A DNA stretch of 23,043 bases, taken from Zoogloeaceae bacterium. GTDB lineage: Bacteria; Pseudomonadota; Gammaproteobacteria; Burkholderiales; Rhodocyclaceae. Position 1 is the first letter of the stretch. Every line of letters starts with the position of its first letter. The notes beneath the pieces are model-generated. The model was not told the DNA's origin. It did no database searches and was given only the letters and a program-made list of their open reading frames with translations. The stretch spans positions 1 through 23,043 of the forward strand of contig JAITJU010000129.1 of the NCBI GenBank assembly GCA_031278735.1, written 5' to 3'. Below are positions 14,303-22,477 of the stretch, in pieces. The position numbers were made by a program, and so were the translations under genes.

Positions 14303-16390
14303 ATGAACCTCCCTTCTTCTTTTTTCAGCGGACATTACCTGAATCGCGAACTGGGGATTCTGGCCTTCAACCGCCGGGTGATGGCCAAGGCGCAGGATGA
14401 CGACACGCCGCTTCTGGAGCGCCTGCGCTTCCTGTGCATTGTTTCCAGCAATCTGGACGAATTCTTCGAGATTCGCGTCGCGGGATTGAAGGAGCAGATC
14501 CGCGCCCGCGCCGCGCGGCTGACCACCGACGGCAGAACGCCGCAGGAAGTGTTTCGCCTGGTGAGCCTGGAAGCGCGCGCGCTGGTCGAGACGCAATACC
14601 AGATACTCAACCGCGAAGTCTTGCCGCAACTGGCCGCCGAAGGCATCCACTTCATTCGCCGCGCCGCCTGGAACGAGGCGCAACACGTCTGGATACGCGA
14701 TTATTTCAACCGCGAACTCATGCCGCTGCTCACGCCCATCGGCCTCGATCCTTCGCATCCCTTTCCGCGCCTCCTGAACAAGAGCCTCAATTTCGCCGTG
14801 GAACTGGAAGGCAGGGACGCCTTCGGGCGCAGTTCCGGCATCGCCATCGTGCAGGCGCCCCGCCTTTTGCCGCGCGTGGTGCAATTGCCGCCGGAATTGG
14901 CGGGCGGGTCTTGCGGGCTGGTGTTCCTATCTTCCATTCTGCATGAATTCGTCGGCGATCTGTTTTCCGGGATGCGTGTGCGGGGGTGCTACCAGTTTCG
15001 CGTCACGCGCAATTCCGATTTGTTCGTCGATGAGGAAGAAATCACCAATCTGCGCACCAAGCTCCAGGGCGAATTGCCGCACCGGCATTTTGGCGACGCG
15101 GTTCGTCTGGAGGTCGCCAACAACTGTTCGCGCGCCATCGCCGATTTTCTGCTCGCCCAGTTCGGCCTGCGCGAGGAAGACCTGTACCGCGTGGATGGCC
15201 CGGTCAACCTGGCGCGGCTGATGCAGGCGCCGGACAACGTGGCGCGCCCCGATCTGCTGTTTCCGCCGCATACGCCGCGCCTGCCCGAACGGTTAAGGCG
15301 CGCGCAGGAAGACAACAGCCTCTTCGCGCTGCTGCGGCAAGGCGACGTGCTGTTGCATCACCCCTACCAGTCCTTCGCGCCGGTCATTGGCCTGCTGCGC
15401 GCCGCCGCCGACGACGACGCGGTCGCCGCCATCAAGATGACGATTTATCGCACCGGCGAGGATTCCGTGTTGATGCAGTCGCTCATCCGCGCCGCGCAGA
15501 ACGGCAAGGAAGTCACCGTCGTCGTGGAATTGATGGCGCGCTTCGACGAAGAGGCCAATATCGGCTGGGCGACCCAGCTGGAAGAAGCGGGCGCGCACGT
15601 GGTCTATGGCGTGGTGGGCTACAAGGTGCACGCCAAGGCGCTCCTGATCGTGCGCCGCGAAGAAGGCGCGTTGCGGCGTTACGCGCATCTGGGCACCGGT
15701 AATTACCATCCGCGCACCGCGCGTCTGTATTGCGATTTCGGCCTCTTGACCGCCAACGAGGAAATCTGCCAGGATGTCTCCGAAGTCTTCAAGCAGCTCA
15801 CCGGACTGGGCAAGGCGCGCACCCTGCGTCATCTCTGGCAGGCGCCGTTTACCCTGCACGCGAATGTCGTCGCCGCCATTCGCGCCGAGACCGAACTGGC
15901 GCGCCAGGGCAAAAAAGCGCGCGTCATCGCCAAGATGAACGCCCTTCTGGAGCCGGAAACCATCAACGCGCTCTATGACGCTTCTTGCGCCGGAGTGAAA
16001 ATCGACCTCATCGTGCGCGGCGTCTGCGGCCTCAAGCCGGGCGTTGCCGGTCTTTCCGAAAACATCCGCGTACGCTCCATCATTGGTCGTTTTCTCGAAC
16101 ATCACCGGGTGTTTTATTTTCTGGCCGACGGCCGGGAAAAACTCTACCTTTCCAGCGCCGACTGGATGGAGCGCAACTTTTTTCGGCGCATTGAACTCGC
16201 TTTCCCCATATTGGACGCGCGGCTCAAAAAACAGGTGATGAACGAGGGCCTGCGCGCGTATCTGAGCGACAACCAGCAGGCATGGGAGATGGCCGCCGAC
16301 GGCGGCTACAGCCGCAAGGTCTCGCGCGGCAAACCCCGGAACGCCCAGGCGGAATTGCTGGCGGCGGCCTGCGGACAGGACGGGAACTGA
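14303..16390 (+). CDS. ppk1: Polyphosphate kinase 1
   Basis: Reversibly makes polyphosphate from the gamma-phosphate of ATP; membrane-associated or cytoplasmic. 695 aa, family length. The N-terminal domain begins YLNRELGILAFNRRV with SSNLDEFFEIRVAGLKEQ; the head domain ends before the first phospholipase-D-like fold with HHPYQSF. The autophosphorylated His is His443 in GYKVHAKALLI, followed by HLGTGNYHPRTARLY; the second active-site His is His600 in FLEHHRVFYF. ATG 14303 is chosen; an in-frame ATG at 14234 would add 23 residues with no family likeness. No strong ribosome site is seen. It lies downstream of the restriction-enzyme remnant and converges with the efflux permease. No ppx is present in the window. 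Confidence 0.97.
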   Translation: MNLPSSFFSGHYLNRELGILAFNRRVMAKAQDDDTPLLERLRFLCIVSSNLDEFFEIRVAGLKEQIRARAARLTTDGRTPQEVFRLVSLEARALVETQYQILNREVLPQLAAEGIHFIRRAAWNEAQHVWIRDYFNRELMPLLTPIGLDPSHPFPRLLNKSLNFAVELEGRDAFGRSSGIAIVQAPRLLPRVVQLPPELAGGSCGLVFLSSILHEFVGDLFSGMRVRGCYQFRVTRNSDLFVDEEEITNLRTKLQGELPHRHFGDAVRLEVANNCSRAIADFLLAQFGLREEDLYRVDGPVNLARLMQAPDNVARPDLLFPPHTPRLPERLRRAQEDNSLFALLRQGDVLLHHPYQSFAPVIGLLRAAADDDAVAAIKMTIYRTGEDSVLMQSLIRAAQNGKEVTVVVELMARFDEEANIGWATQLEEAGAHVVYGVVGYKVHAKALLIVRREEGALRRYAHLGTGNYHPRTARLYCDFGLLTANEEICQDVSEVFKQLTGLGKARTLRHLWQAPFTLHANVVAAIRAETELARQGKKARVIAKMNALLEPETINALYDASCAGVKIDLIVRGVCGLKPGVAGLSENIRVRSIIGRFLEHHRVFYFLADGREKLYLSSADWMERNFFRRIELAFPILDARLKKQVMNEGLRAYLSDNQQAWEMAADGGYSRKVSRGKPRNAQAELLAAACGQDGN

Positions 16391-16399
16391 ACCGCCGCC

Positions 16400-16430
16400 G
16401 TGAATCGCGCCGCGCCCTGCGCGGATTCAC
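16400..16430. terminator. Hairpin between convergent ppk1 and efflux permease genes
   Basis: GTGAATC+GCGC (16400-16410) can pair with GCGC-G-GATTCAC (16419-16430), with one bulged base and an 8-base loop. It lies 10 bp after the ppk1 stop and covers the stop of the convergent permease gene. There is no T-run on either side, so termination activity is uncertain. Confidence 0.3.
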
Positions 16431-17632
16431 TCGTACCGAAGCGCCTCGATTGGGTCCAGCCTGGCGGCGCGACGAGCGGGAATGTAGCCGAACAGTACGC
16501 CGATGAGGGCGGAAAAAACGAAGGAAATCAGATTGATGCCGGGGTCGAAAATGAAGGGCATCTGCGTTACGGCGGCCAGCGCGAGACAAGAGACGAAGGC
16601 CAGGGCAATGCCGACGAGTCCGCCGAAGGCGGAAAGCGTCACGGCCTCGATGAGAAATTGCAGCAGCACCTCGTGTTCCAGCGCGCCAATGGCCAGACGG
16701 ATGCCGATCTCGCGGGTGCGCTCGGTGACGGAAACCAGCATGATGTTCATGATGCCGATGCCGCCCACCAGAAGGCTCACCGCCGCCACCGCGCCCAGCA
16801 GCGTGGTCATGGTGCCGATGGTGCTGGACAGCGTTTCGGCAATCTGGCGCGTGTCCATGATGGTGAAATTGTCATCCTCGCTTTCGGACAGCTTTCTGCG
16901 CTCGCGCATCAGGCGGCGAATCTGCGCCATCACCTGTGTGGAATCCACGCCGTCGCGCATGGAAAGCATAATGACGTTAACATCCTGCAATTTGCCGATC
17001 AGCCGACGTTGCACCGCCTTCAGGGGCATGAGCACGGTATCGTCCTGATCCATGCCCATGGCGCCTTGACCCTTGGCGGCCAGCAGACCCACTATCGGAC
17101 AGGAGAAATTCTTGACGCGAATCTGCGCGCCCACGGGGTTCTGACGCCCGAAAAGCTTGTTGCGCACCGTCTCGCCGATGATGCAGACCGCGCGTCCGGC
17201 CTGTTGTTCCTCGGCGGAAAACGAGCGTCCGGCGGCAAGCTGCCAGTTGCCGACCGTGAGATAGTCGTTGGTCGATCCGGTAACGCTGGACGACCAGTTT
17301 TCATTGCCGACCACCAGCGGCGCGCTGCGGGAAACCGTCGGCGCGACTGCCCGCAGGGTCAGTATCTGCGCGGTCAGGGCGTCGGCGTCGCTGACGCGGA
17401 AAGCCGCCGAGCCAAAGGCCGCCGGTCCCATGCGTTGACCGGGACGCAAAATGAGCAGATTGCTGCCCAGACTGGAAATCTGTTCGCTCACCATGCGGGT
17501 GGCGCCGTTGCCCAGCGTCACCATCGTGATTACCGCCGCTACGCCGATGACGATGCCGAGAATGGTGAGAAAGGAGCGCGTCAGATTGCGGCGAATTTCC
17601 CGCAGCGCGAGCAGAATGGCGTTCAGGAACAT
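16427..17632 (-). CDS. MacB-type ABC transporter permease (half of a split MacB)
   Basis: Inner-membrane permease of the type VII (MacB/FtsX-like) ABC family, 401 aa. One N-terminal helix (about residues 20-43, FLTILGIVIGVAAVITMV) precedes a MacB periplasmic core domain (about 45-270), and three C-terminal helices contain the FtsX motif (SLLVGGIGIMNIMLVSVTER, then IGIRLAIGA) and end with RRAARLDPIEALRYE. Unlike E. coli MacB, the ATPase is a separate protein, encoded just upstream with a 10 bp overlap. As a mechanotransmission family it drives an outer-membrane channel through the periplasmic adaptor rather than passing substrate across the inner membrane. Substrate unknown; macrolides, peptides or siderophores are family options. 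Confidence 0.9.
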   Translation of the reverse strand: MFLNAILLALREIRRNLTRSFLTILGIVIGVAAVITMVTLGNGATRMVSEQISSLGSNLLILRPGQRMGPAAFGSAAFRVSDADALTAQILTLRAVAPTVSRSAPLVVGNENWSSSVTGSTNDYLTVGNWQLAAGRSFSAEEQQAGRAVCIIGETVRNKLFGRQNPVGAQIRVKNFSCPIVGLLAAKGQGAMGMDQDDTVLMPLKAVQRRLIGKLQDVNVIMLSMRDGVDSTQVMAQIRRLMRERRKLSESEDDNFTIMDTRQIAETLSSTIGTMTTLLGAVAAVSLLVGGIGIMNIMLVSVTERTREIGIRLAIGALEHEVLLQFLIEAVTLSAFGGLVGIALAFVSCLALAAVTQMPFIFDPGINLISFVFSALIGVLFGYIPARRAARLDPIEALRYE

Positions 17633-18366
17633 GCGCCAGGCTCCCGTTCCGTCTGTCTGGCGTCGCTTTCAACCGCGCCGTCGACGAAATGCACGACACG
17701 CCGGGCATAGGCCGCCATGTCGGCTTCATGCGTGACCATCAGGACGGTGATGCCCTGCTCGCGATTCAGCCGCACCAGCAATTCCATGATCTCATGGCTG
17801 CGCGTGCTGTCCAGATTGCCGGTGGGTTCGTCCGCCAGCAGCACCAGCGGCTGGGTGACAATGGCGCGGGCAATGGCGACGCGCTGCTGCTGGCCGCCGG
17901 AGAGTTCCGCCGGCGTGTGCGCCTCCCAGCCGGAAAGCCCGACGCGCGCGAGCGCCTGCCGCGCGGCGGCGTGACGTTGCGCGACAGGCTCGCCGCGGTA
18001 CAGGAGCGGCAATTCCACGTTTTCCTGCGCCGAGGTGCGCGAGAGCAGGTTGAAGCCCTGAAAGACAAAGCCCAGATAATGCCGCCGCAATAAGGCGCGC
18101 TGGTTGCGGTCGAGCCGCTCGACATGCACGTCCTGAAAACGGTATGCGCCCGCGCTGGGAATGTCCAGACAGCCGAGGATATTCATGGCCGTCGATTTCC
18201 CGGAACCGGACGGCCCCATGACGGCAAGGAATTCGCCCCGCGCGATCCGCAGATCGACGCCGCGGAGCGCCTGAAACGCTATCTGCCCCTGACCATAGAT
18301 TTTGACGACCTTTTGAAACTCGATGAGCGCGCGCTCCTCGCCGTCCGTGGCGCTCGCCTCCTTCAC
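17623..18366 (-). CDS. MacB-type ABC transporter ATP-binding protein
   Basis: Cytoplasmic ATPase of the efflux pump, 247 aa. Walker A GPSGSGKST is at residues 51-59, Q-loop FVFQGFNLL at 100-108, signature LSGGQQQR at 155-162, Walker B LVLLADEPTG at 174-183 and the H-loop His213 in VTHEADM. NILGCLD after Walker A is typical of the LolD/MacB branch. The start is GTG 18366, overlapping the adaptor stop as GTGA; no ATG lies near in frame before the conserved domain. The C-terminal end overlaps the permease start by 10 bp, so the proteins are probably made in fixed ratio by coupled translation. Confidence 0.92.
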   Translation of the reverse strand: MKEASATDGEERALIEFQKVVKIYGQGQIAFQALRGVDLRIARGEFLAVMGPSGSGKSTAMNILGCLDIPSAGAYRFQDVHVERLDRNQRALLRRHYLGFVFQGFNLLSRTSAQENVELPLLYRGEPVAQRHAAARQALARVGLSGWEAHTPAELSGGQQQRVAIARAIVTQPLVLLADEPTGNLDSTRSHEIMELLVRLNREQGITVLMVTHEADMAAYARRVVHFVDGAVESDARQTEREPGACS

Positions 18367-19634
18367 TTCTTGACTTCCTGATATTCGGTGATGACTTCCG
18401 CCCCCGCCGACAGTTCGCCCCCCAGCACTTCCGTATAAGCGCCATTGCTGATGCCAACCTTAAGCGTCACGGGTTGCGGCAGGCCGTCGTGCAGAATCCA
18501 CGCGGTCGGCGCCGCGCCGCGCTGTTGATTGGCGCCGCCGTTGTTTCTTGATCGGCGCGGCGGCGCGGGCATCAGGCGATCAATGAAGCTGCGCGTGTTT
18601 GCCGCGCCCTCGGCGGGCGGCGTAAAGCGCAGGGCGGCGTTCGGGATCAGCAGCGCCTTTTCTCGCCGCGTGGTGATGATTTCCACGGAAGCCGTCATGC
18701 CGGGACGCAACGCCAAATCGTCGTTGGCAACCTTGAGCACGGTGGTGTAGGTGACGACATTATCCGTGGTGGTCGCGCCCAGATCGACGCGCTCGACCGT
18801 GGCGGGAAACTTGCGGTTGCCCCAGGCGGCCACGGTAAAGTCCGCGCTCATGCCTTCCCGAACCTGGCTGACATCGGCTTCATCGACATTGACGTGCAAT
18901 TCCATCTGCGTCAAGTCCTCGGCAATGACAAACAGCACGGGCGTCGTCATTGCCGCCGCCACGGTCTGCCCCGGCTCCACTTCGCGCGCCAGCACCACGC
19001 CATCGGTCGGGGAGCGGATGGTTGCCTTGTGCACATTGGTTTGCTCGGTCATCAGGGCGGCGCGCGCCTGCGAGACCTCGGCGCGGGCGCTGGCCAGATT
19101 GGCGCTCGCGCGTTTCACGGCGGCGTCCGCGCTTTCGAGTTCCTGCAAGGCGGGCGCCTTGCCGCCGGAAAGTTCCGCCATCTTCCGCATCCGGGAAAGA
19201 GAGGCGTTGTTTTCCGCCAGGGTTGCCTCGGCCTGCGCCACATTCGCCTCCGCCGCCGTGACGGCCGCCTGCGAACGCGCCACCGCGTCCTTCAATTTGG
19301 ACGTGTCCATTTGGGCGAGCAACTGCCCCTTGACCACCCTGTCGTTTTCCCGCACCAGCACGGATTCCAGCGTGCCGGAGAGTTCGCTGCCGACATGCAC
19401 CGAGCGCGTCGGCTGCAATGCGCCGCTGGCGGAAACGCTGACCACCAGCGGCCCTTCGCTGACCTTTTCCGTGGCGTAGCGCAGTTTCGGCGCGGAAGAA
19501 GTGAAAAAGAAAAAGCATAATGCCGCGATGATCAGCGCCAGCGCCGCCAGCGCCGGAAGACGCCAGCGTTGCCGCGCGGAGGAAGCGGATTTGCCGTGCT
19601 CGTTCAGCAGATTTTTCAGGGAGGATGTGTTCAT
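18363..19634 (-). CDS. MacA-like periplasmic adaptor (membrane fusion protein)
   Basis: Links the ABC permease to the outer-membrane channel across the periplasm. 423 aa. One N-terminal anchor helix (residues 27-45) follows a basic stretch; GALQPTRSVHVGSELSG opens the lipoyl half; a long alpha-hairpin (about 105-200, Ala- and Glu-rich, with LSRMRKMAELSGGKAPALQE) follows; ATIRSPTDGVVLAREVEPGQ closes the lipoyl domain; beta-barrel and membrane-proximal domains complete it. Near residues 355-375 there is a low-complexity insert rich in Arg, Asn, Gly and Gln (RRSRNNGGANQQRG) before the last beta domain. Start ATG 19634 overlaps the stop of the outer-membrane factor (ATGA). Confidence 0.92.
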   Translation of the reverse strand: MNTSSLKNLLNEHGKSASSARQRWRLPALAALALIIAALCFFFFTSSAPKLRYATEKVSEGPLVVSVSASGALQPTRSVHVGSELSGTLESVLVRENDRVVKGQLLAQMDTSKLKDAVARSQAAVTAAEANVAQAEATLAENNASLSRMRKMAELSGGKAPALQELESADAAVKRASANLASARAEVSQARAALMTEQTNVHKATIRSPTDGVVLAREVEPGQTVAAAMTTPVLFVIAEDLTQMELHVNVDEADVSQVREGMSADFTVAAWGNRKFPATVERVDLGATTTDNVVTYTTVLKVANDDLALRPGMTASVEIITTRREKALLIPNAALRFTPPAEGAANTRSFIDRLMPAPPRRSRNNGGANQQRGAAPTAWILHDGLPQPVTLKVGISNGAYTEVLGGELSAGAEVITEYQEVKK

Positions 19635-21106
19635 GAGGTGTGCGCGGAAGGAGAAGAAGGAGAATTCGCGGGCGGCGTTTCCTGGCGCCAGCCGCCGCCC
19701 ATCGCCTTGTAGAGCGCAACCAGCGCCAGAAGCGTGTCGCCTTCCGCGTTGATCCGGTTTTCTTCGGCGCTCAGGAGACTGCGCTGGCTTTCCAGTACCG
19801 ACTGAAAATCGCTCAGACCGGCCTGATACATCTGCCGCGCAAGCGTCGCCGCGCCGCGCGCCGCTTCCAGCGCCTCCGCGTATAACGCCAGACGCGACTG
19901 TCCGGCGGCATGGGCGGCGAGCGCGTTTTCCACTTCCGTCAGGGCGGCGACGAGACTTTGCTCGTAACGCACCAGGGCTTCTTCCAGCACGGCATCCTGC
20001 GCGATGATGCGGTTCTTCAAACGTCCGCCGTCGAAAAGACTCGCGCTCAAGGCCGCCATCAGCGAACGCACGATGCTCTCGTGTTCGCCCAGCGCCGCGC
20101 GGGAAATCGCCTCCCAGCCAAAGCTGCCGCTCAAGGTCAGAACGGGGAAACGCTCCGCGCTCTGCGCGTCCGCACGTTCGCCTTCCGCCCGCAGGCTGGC
20201 TTCCGCCGCGCGCACGTCCGGGCGGCGCGCCAGCGTGTCGGCGGGAATGCCGACGGCAATTCTTTCCGGCGGTCGCGGCAAGGGGCGCGGCGCGCTCAGC
20301 GTGTTTTCCAGAGAACCCGGCGTGAGTCCCAGCAACACGTCCAGACTGTGCAGGGCGCTGAGACGCTCGTTTGCCAGAAGCGGCAGACTGGCCTCGGTTT
20401 GCGCCAGCAGAACGCGGGCGTTTTCCACGTCCATCTCGCTCACCAGACCGGCGGCGGCGCGCCAGCGGACAATTTCCAGCAGTTCCGTCTGGCTTTGCGC
20501 GTTTTGTCGGGCGATGGCGTAACGCGCCTGCAAGGTGCGATAGGTCACGTATTCGCGCGCGATTTCCGCCGCCAATGTCACCTCGGCCATGGACAGATTG
20601 GCTTCAGCCGCCGCCAGATCCGCCTCGGATGCCGCCACGGCGTGGCGCGTGCGTCCGAAAACATCCACTTCCCAACTGGCGTCGAATCCAGCCTGATAAT
20701 GCGTGTTGTTATCCTCCGATCCCGGCGAGCGGCTGGCGCGCGCGGAAGCGGAAAGCGTCGGCCAGTAATCCGCGCGCGCCAGATTGCGCTGCGCCCGCGC
20801 CTGCCGCAGGCGCGCTTCGGCCAATCGTCTATCCGGCGCGTTCAGCAGCGCGCGTTGTATCAGATCACTCAGATCGCGGTCGCCGAACGCCGCCCACCAG
20901 GTTGCCAGGGATTGCGTCTCCCCGCCTTCCGCCGCCAGATTGGCCGCGGCTTCCCGCTGTCGCCAGTCTTCCGGCGTCACAACGCGGGAAACCCGCGCGC
21001 CGGGATCTGGCGCAGGCGCAAGCGGCGCGCAGCCGGAGAGCGTCAACAGACAAACCGCGCAGCGCGCCAGCGGACGAGATGCCAGAAAAGAAAAAGCGAA
21101 AGTCAT
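19631..21106 (-). CDS. Outer-membrane efflux lipoprotein (NodT/OprM family)
   Basis: Trimeric outer-membrane channel of a tripartite pump, 491 aa. The signal peptide ends in a lipobox, LTLSGC, giving an acylated Cys26. TWWAAFGDRDLSDLIQRAL and ARLRQARAQRNLARADYWPTL are characteristic N-terminal OMF segments; SWEVDVFGRTR leads into the first strand pair; the second repeat contains IPADTLARRPDVRAAEASLRA, SLFDGGRLKNRI and YQAGLSDFQSVLESQRSLLSAE. It is the first gene of the four-gene operon and carries a weak AAAGG site just before ATG 21106. Its presence in the operon means the pump need not borrow a shared TolC. Confidence 0.94.
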   Translation of the reverse strand: MTFAFSFLASRPLARCAVCLLTLSGCAPLAPAPDPGARVSRVVTPEDWRQREAAANLAAEGGETQSLATWWAAFGDRDLSDLIQRALLNAPDRRLAEARLRQARAQRNLARADYWPTLSASARASRSPGSEDNNTHYQAGFDASWEVDVFGRTRHAVAASEADLAAAEANLSMAEVTLAAEIAREYVTYRTLQARYAIARQNAQSQTELLEIVRWRAAAGLVSEMDVENARVLLAQTEASLPLLANERLSALHSLDVLLGLTPGSLENTLSAPRPLPRPPERIAVGIPADTLARRPDVRAAEASLRAEGERADAQSAERFPVLTLSGSFGWEAISRAALGEHESIVRSLMAALSASLFDGGRLKNRIIAQDAVLEEALVRYEQSLVAALTEVENALAAHAAGQSRLALYAEALEAARGAATLARQMYQAGLSDFQSVLESQRSLLSAEENRINAEGDTLLALVALYKAMGGGWRQETPPANSPSSPSAHTS

Positions 21107-21175
21107 GCGCCTTTGCCGGACAGGGAAACAAGAGTGACGCGCAGTTTAACAAAGCCCTGCCGGACAATTGGCACA

Positions 21176-21204
21176 TTTTGTAAAGGTTCGCCGGTTTTTG
21201 TAAA
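21176..21204. repeat. Two 9-bp direct repeats spaced by two helical turns
   Basis: TTTTGTAAA occurs at 21176-21184 and again at 21196-21204, a centre spacing of 20 bp, so both copies face the same side of the helix. On the minus strand the copies also form TTTACA (21204-21199), 16 bp, TACAAA (21182-21177), an acceptable promoter for the efflux operon. TTTGTA (21197-21202) and TACAAA (21213-21218) form a further inverted repeat. Operator, promoter or both. Confidence 0.4.
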
Positions 21205-21288
21205 ACAGGGAATACAAACGCGCAACATCCCTTCCCCTTCGCGCAATCCCTTCCGTCATAATCGCGCGTCACGCCCGCGGCAACATCC

Positions 21289-21316
21289 TTGCCATCGGCG
21301 GCGGAAAAACTAGAAT
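21289..21316 (+). promoter_or_regulatory. Candidate sigma-70 promoter of the metallo-hydrolase lipoprotein gene
   Basis: TTGCCA (21289-21294; 5/6), 16 bp spacer, TAGAAT (21311-21316; 5/6). The leader would be about 35 nt and contains the strong ribosome site GGAGGAA before ATG 21356. Confidence 0.5.
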
Positions 21317-21355
21317 ACCGCCTTTCATTCCGCAAGCACGGAGGAAGCGTTCATC

Positions 21356-22477
21356 ATGCTCCAGAAACTTCTGCGAATTTGCCTCAAGACGCTGCTCGTG
21401 CTGGCGATACCGCTTGCCATCGCGGGCTGTCACCTGTTTCGGGTCATTGGCGCCTCTCCTGACGCGGCGGAAATCGCCGCCTATGAAAACCTTCCCTATT
21501 ACCGGGAGGGCGTCTTTCAGAGTCCCGAAGCGCTGGCGTACTATCCCGATCGCGCCACCGGTCCCGGCCCTTCCGGCTGGATACGCTTCTTGCTGTCCAA
21601 TCCCGACGCGCCCGCCTCGCCCTTGCCCATGGTCGCGCTCAACGCCGATTCGTTTGCCGCGCCGCCCGCCGATCTGGCCGCCTGGTGGCTCGGACACGCC
21701 TCACTCATCATCGAACTGGAAGGCAAGCGTCTTCTGGTCGATCCGGTGTTCGGCAACGCCGCGCCCCTGCCCGGCATCGTGCGCCGCTTCGGCGCCGCGC
21801 CGATCAAGCGCGCCGATCTGCCGCCGCTTGATGTCGTGCTCATCACCCACGACCATTACGACCATCTCGAATACGCGACCATGCGCGCCCTGCGGGAACG
21901 GGACACCCAGTTCGTCGTACCTTACGGCGTCGGGGCGCACCTGAAGAAATGGGGCGTCCGCCCGGAGCGCATCCACGAAATCGGCTGGGGCGAGACGTAT
22001 CACGCCGACGGCTTGACCATCGCCGCGGAACCCGGCATTCATTATTCCGGGCGCACTTTTGCCCGGCGCAACACCACACTGTGGGCATCCTACGCGCTCA
22101 AGGGCGAGCGTTTCCGGGTCTTCGTCAGCGGCGATTCCGGCTACGGCAAGCACTTCCGGGACATTGGCGCGAAACACGGGCCGTTCGACCTGGCATTCCT
22201 CGAAATCGACGGCTGGAATCCCGGCTGGCCCAAGACGCACATGTTCCCGGCGGAGGTCATCCAGACTTATCACGACATTGGCGCGCGGGCGATGATTCCC
22301 GTGCATTGGGGCGTCTTCGATCTGGCGCGTCACCCCTGGAACGAATCCATCCGGATCGTGCGCGACCTTGCGCTGCGGGACGGCAAGGTCAAGCTGCTCA
22401 CGCCCCGGATGGGCGAGCGAGTGACGCCGGAGAGCGTGACGCAGGAATGGTTTGCTGTTCAGGAAACGGAAGACTGA
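21356..22477 (+). CDS. Metallo-beta-lactamase-fold lipoprotein (UlaG / NAPE-PLD-like hydrolase)
   Basis: Predicted Zn-dependent hydrolase tethered to the envelope, 373 aa. The N-terminus is a lipoprotein signal ending in IAGC (Cys25), followed by His, not Asp, so Lol sorting to the outer membrane is the likely default. The metal motif THDHYDHL gives His165, His167, Asp169 and His170; WLGHASLIIE, SGDSGYGKH (Asp) and PVHWGVF (His) supply the remaining elements of the UlaG/NAPE-PLD-like branch. Known relatives cleave N-acyl-phosphatidylethanolamine or sugar lactones; the substrate here is unknown. Its stop (22475-22477) lies inside a 9-bp tandem repeat, which creates a second in-frame TGA nine bases on, and the end overlaps nadB by 19 bp. 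Confidence 0.85.
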   Translation: MLQKLLRICLKTLLVLAIPLAIAGCHLFRVIGASPDAAEIAAYENLPYYREGVFQSPEALAYYPDRATGPGPSGWIRFLLSNPDAPASPLPMVALNADSFAAPPADLAAWWLGHASLIIELEGKRLLVDPVFGNAAPLPGIVRRFGAAPIKRADLPPLDVVLITHDHYDHLEYATMRALRERDTQFVVPYGVGAHLKKWGVRPERIHEIGWGETYHADGLTIAAEPGIHYSGRTFARRNTTLWASYALKGERFRVFVSGDSGYGKHFRDIGAKHGPFDLAFLEIDGWNPGWPKTHMFPAEVIQTYHDIGARAMIPVHWGVFDLARHPWNESIRIVRDLALRDGKVKLLTPRMGERVTPESVTQEWFAVQETED

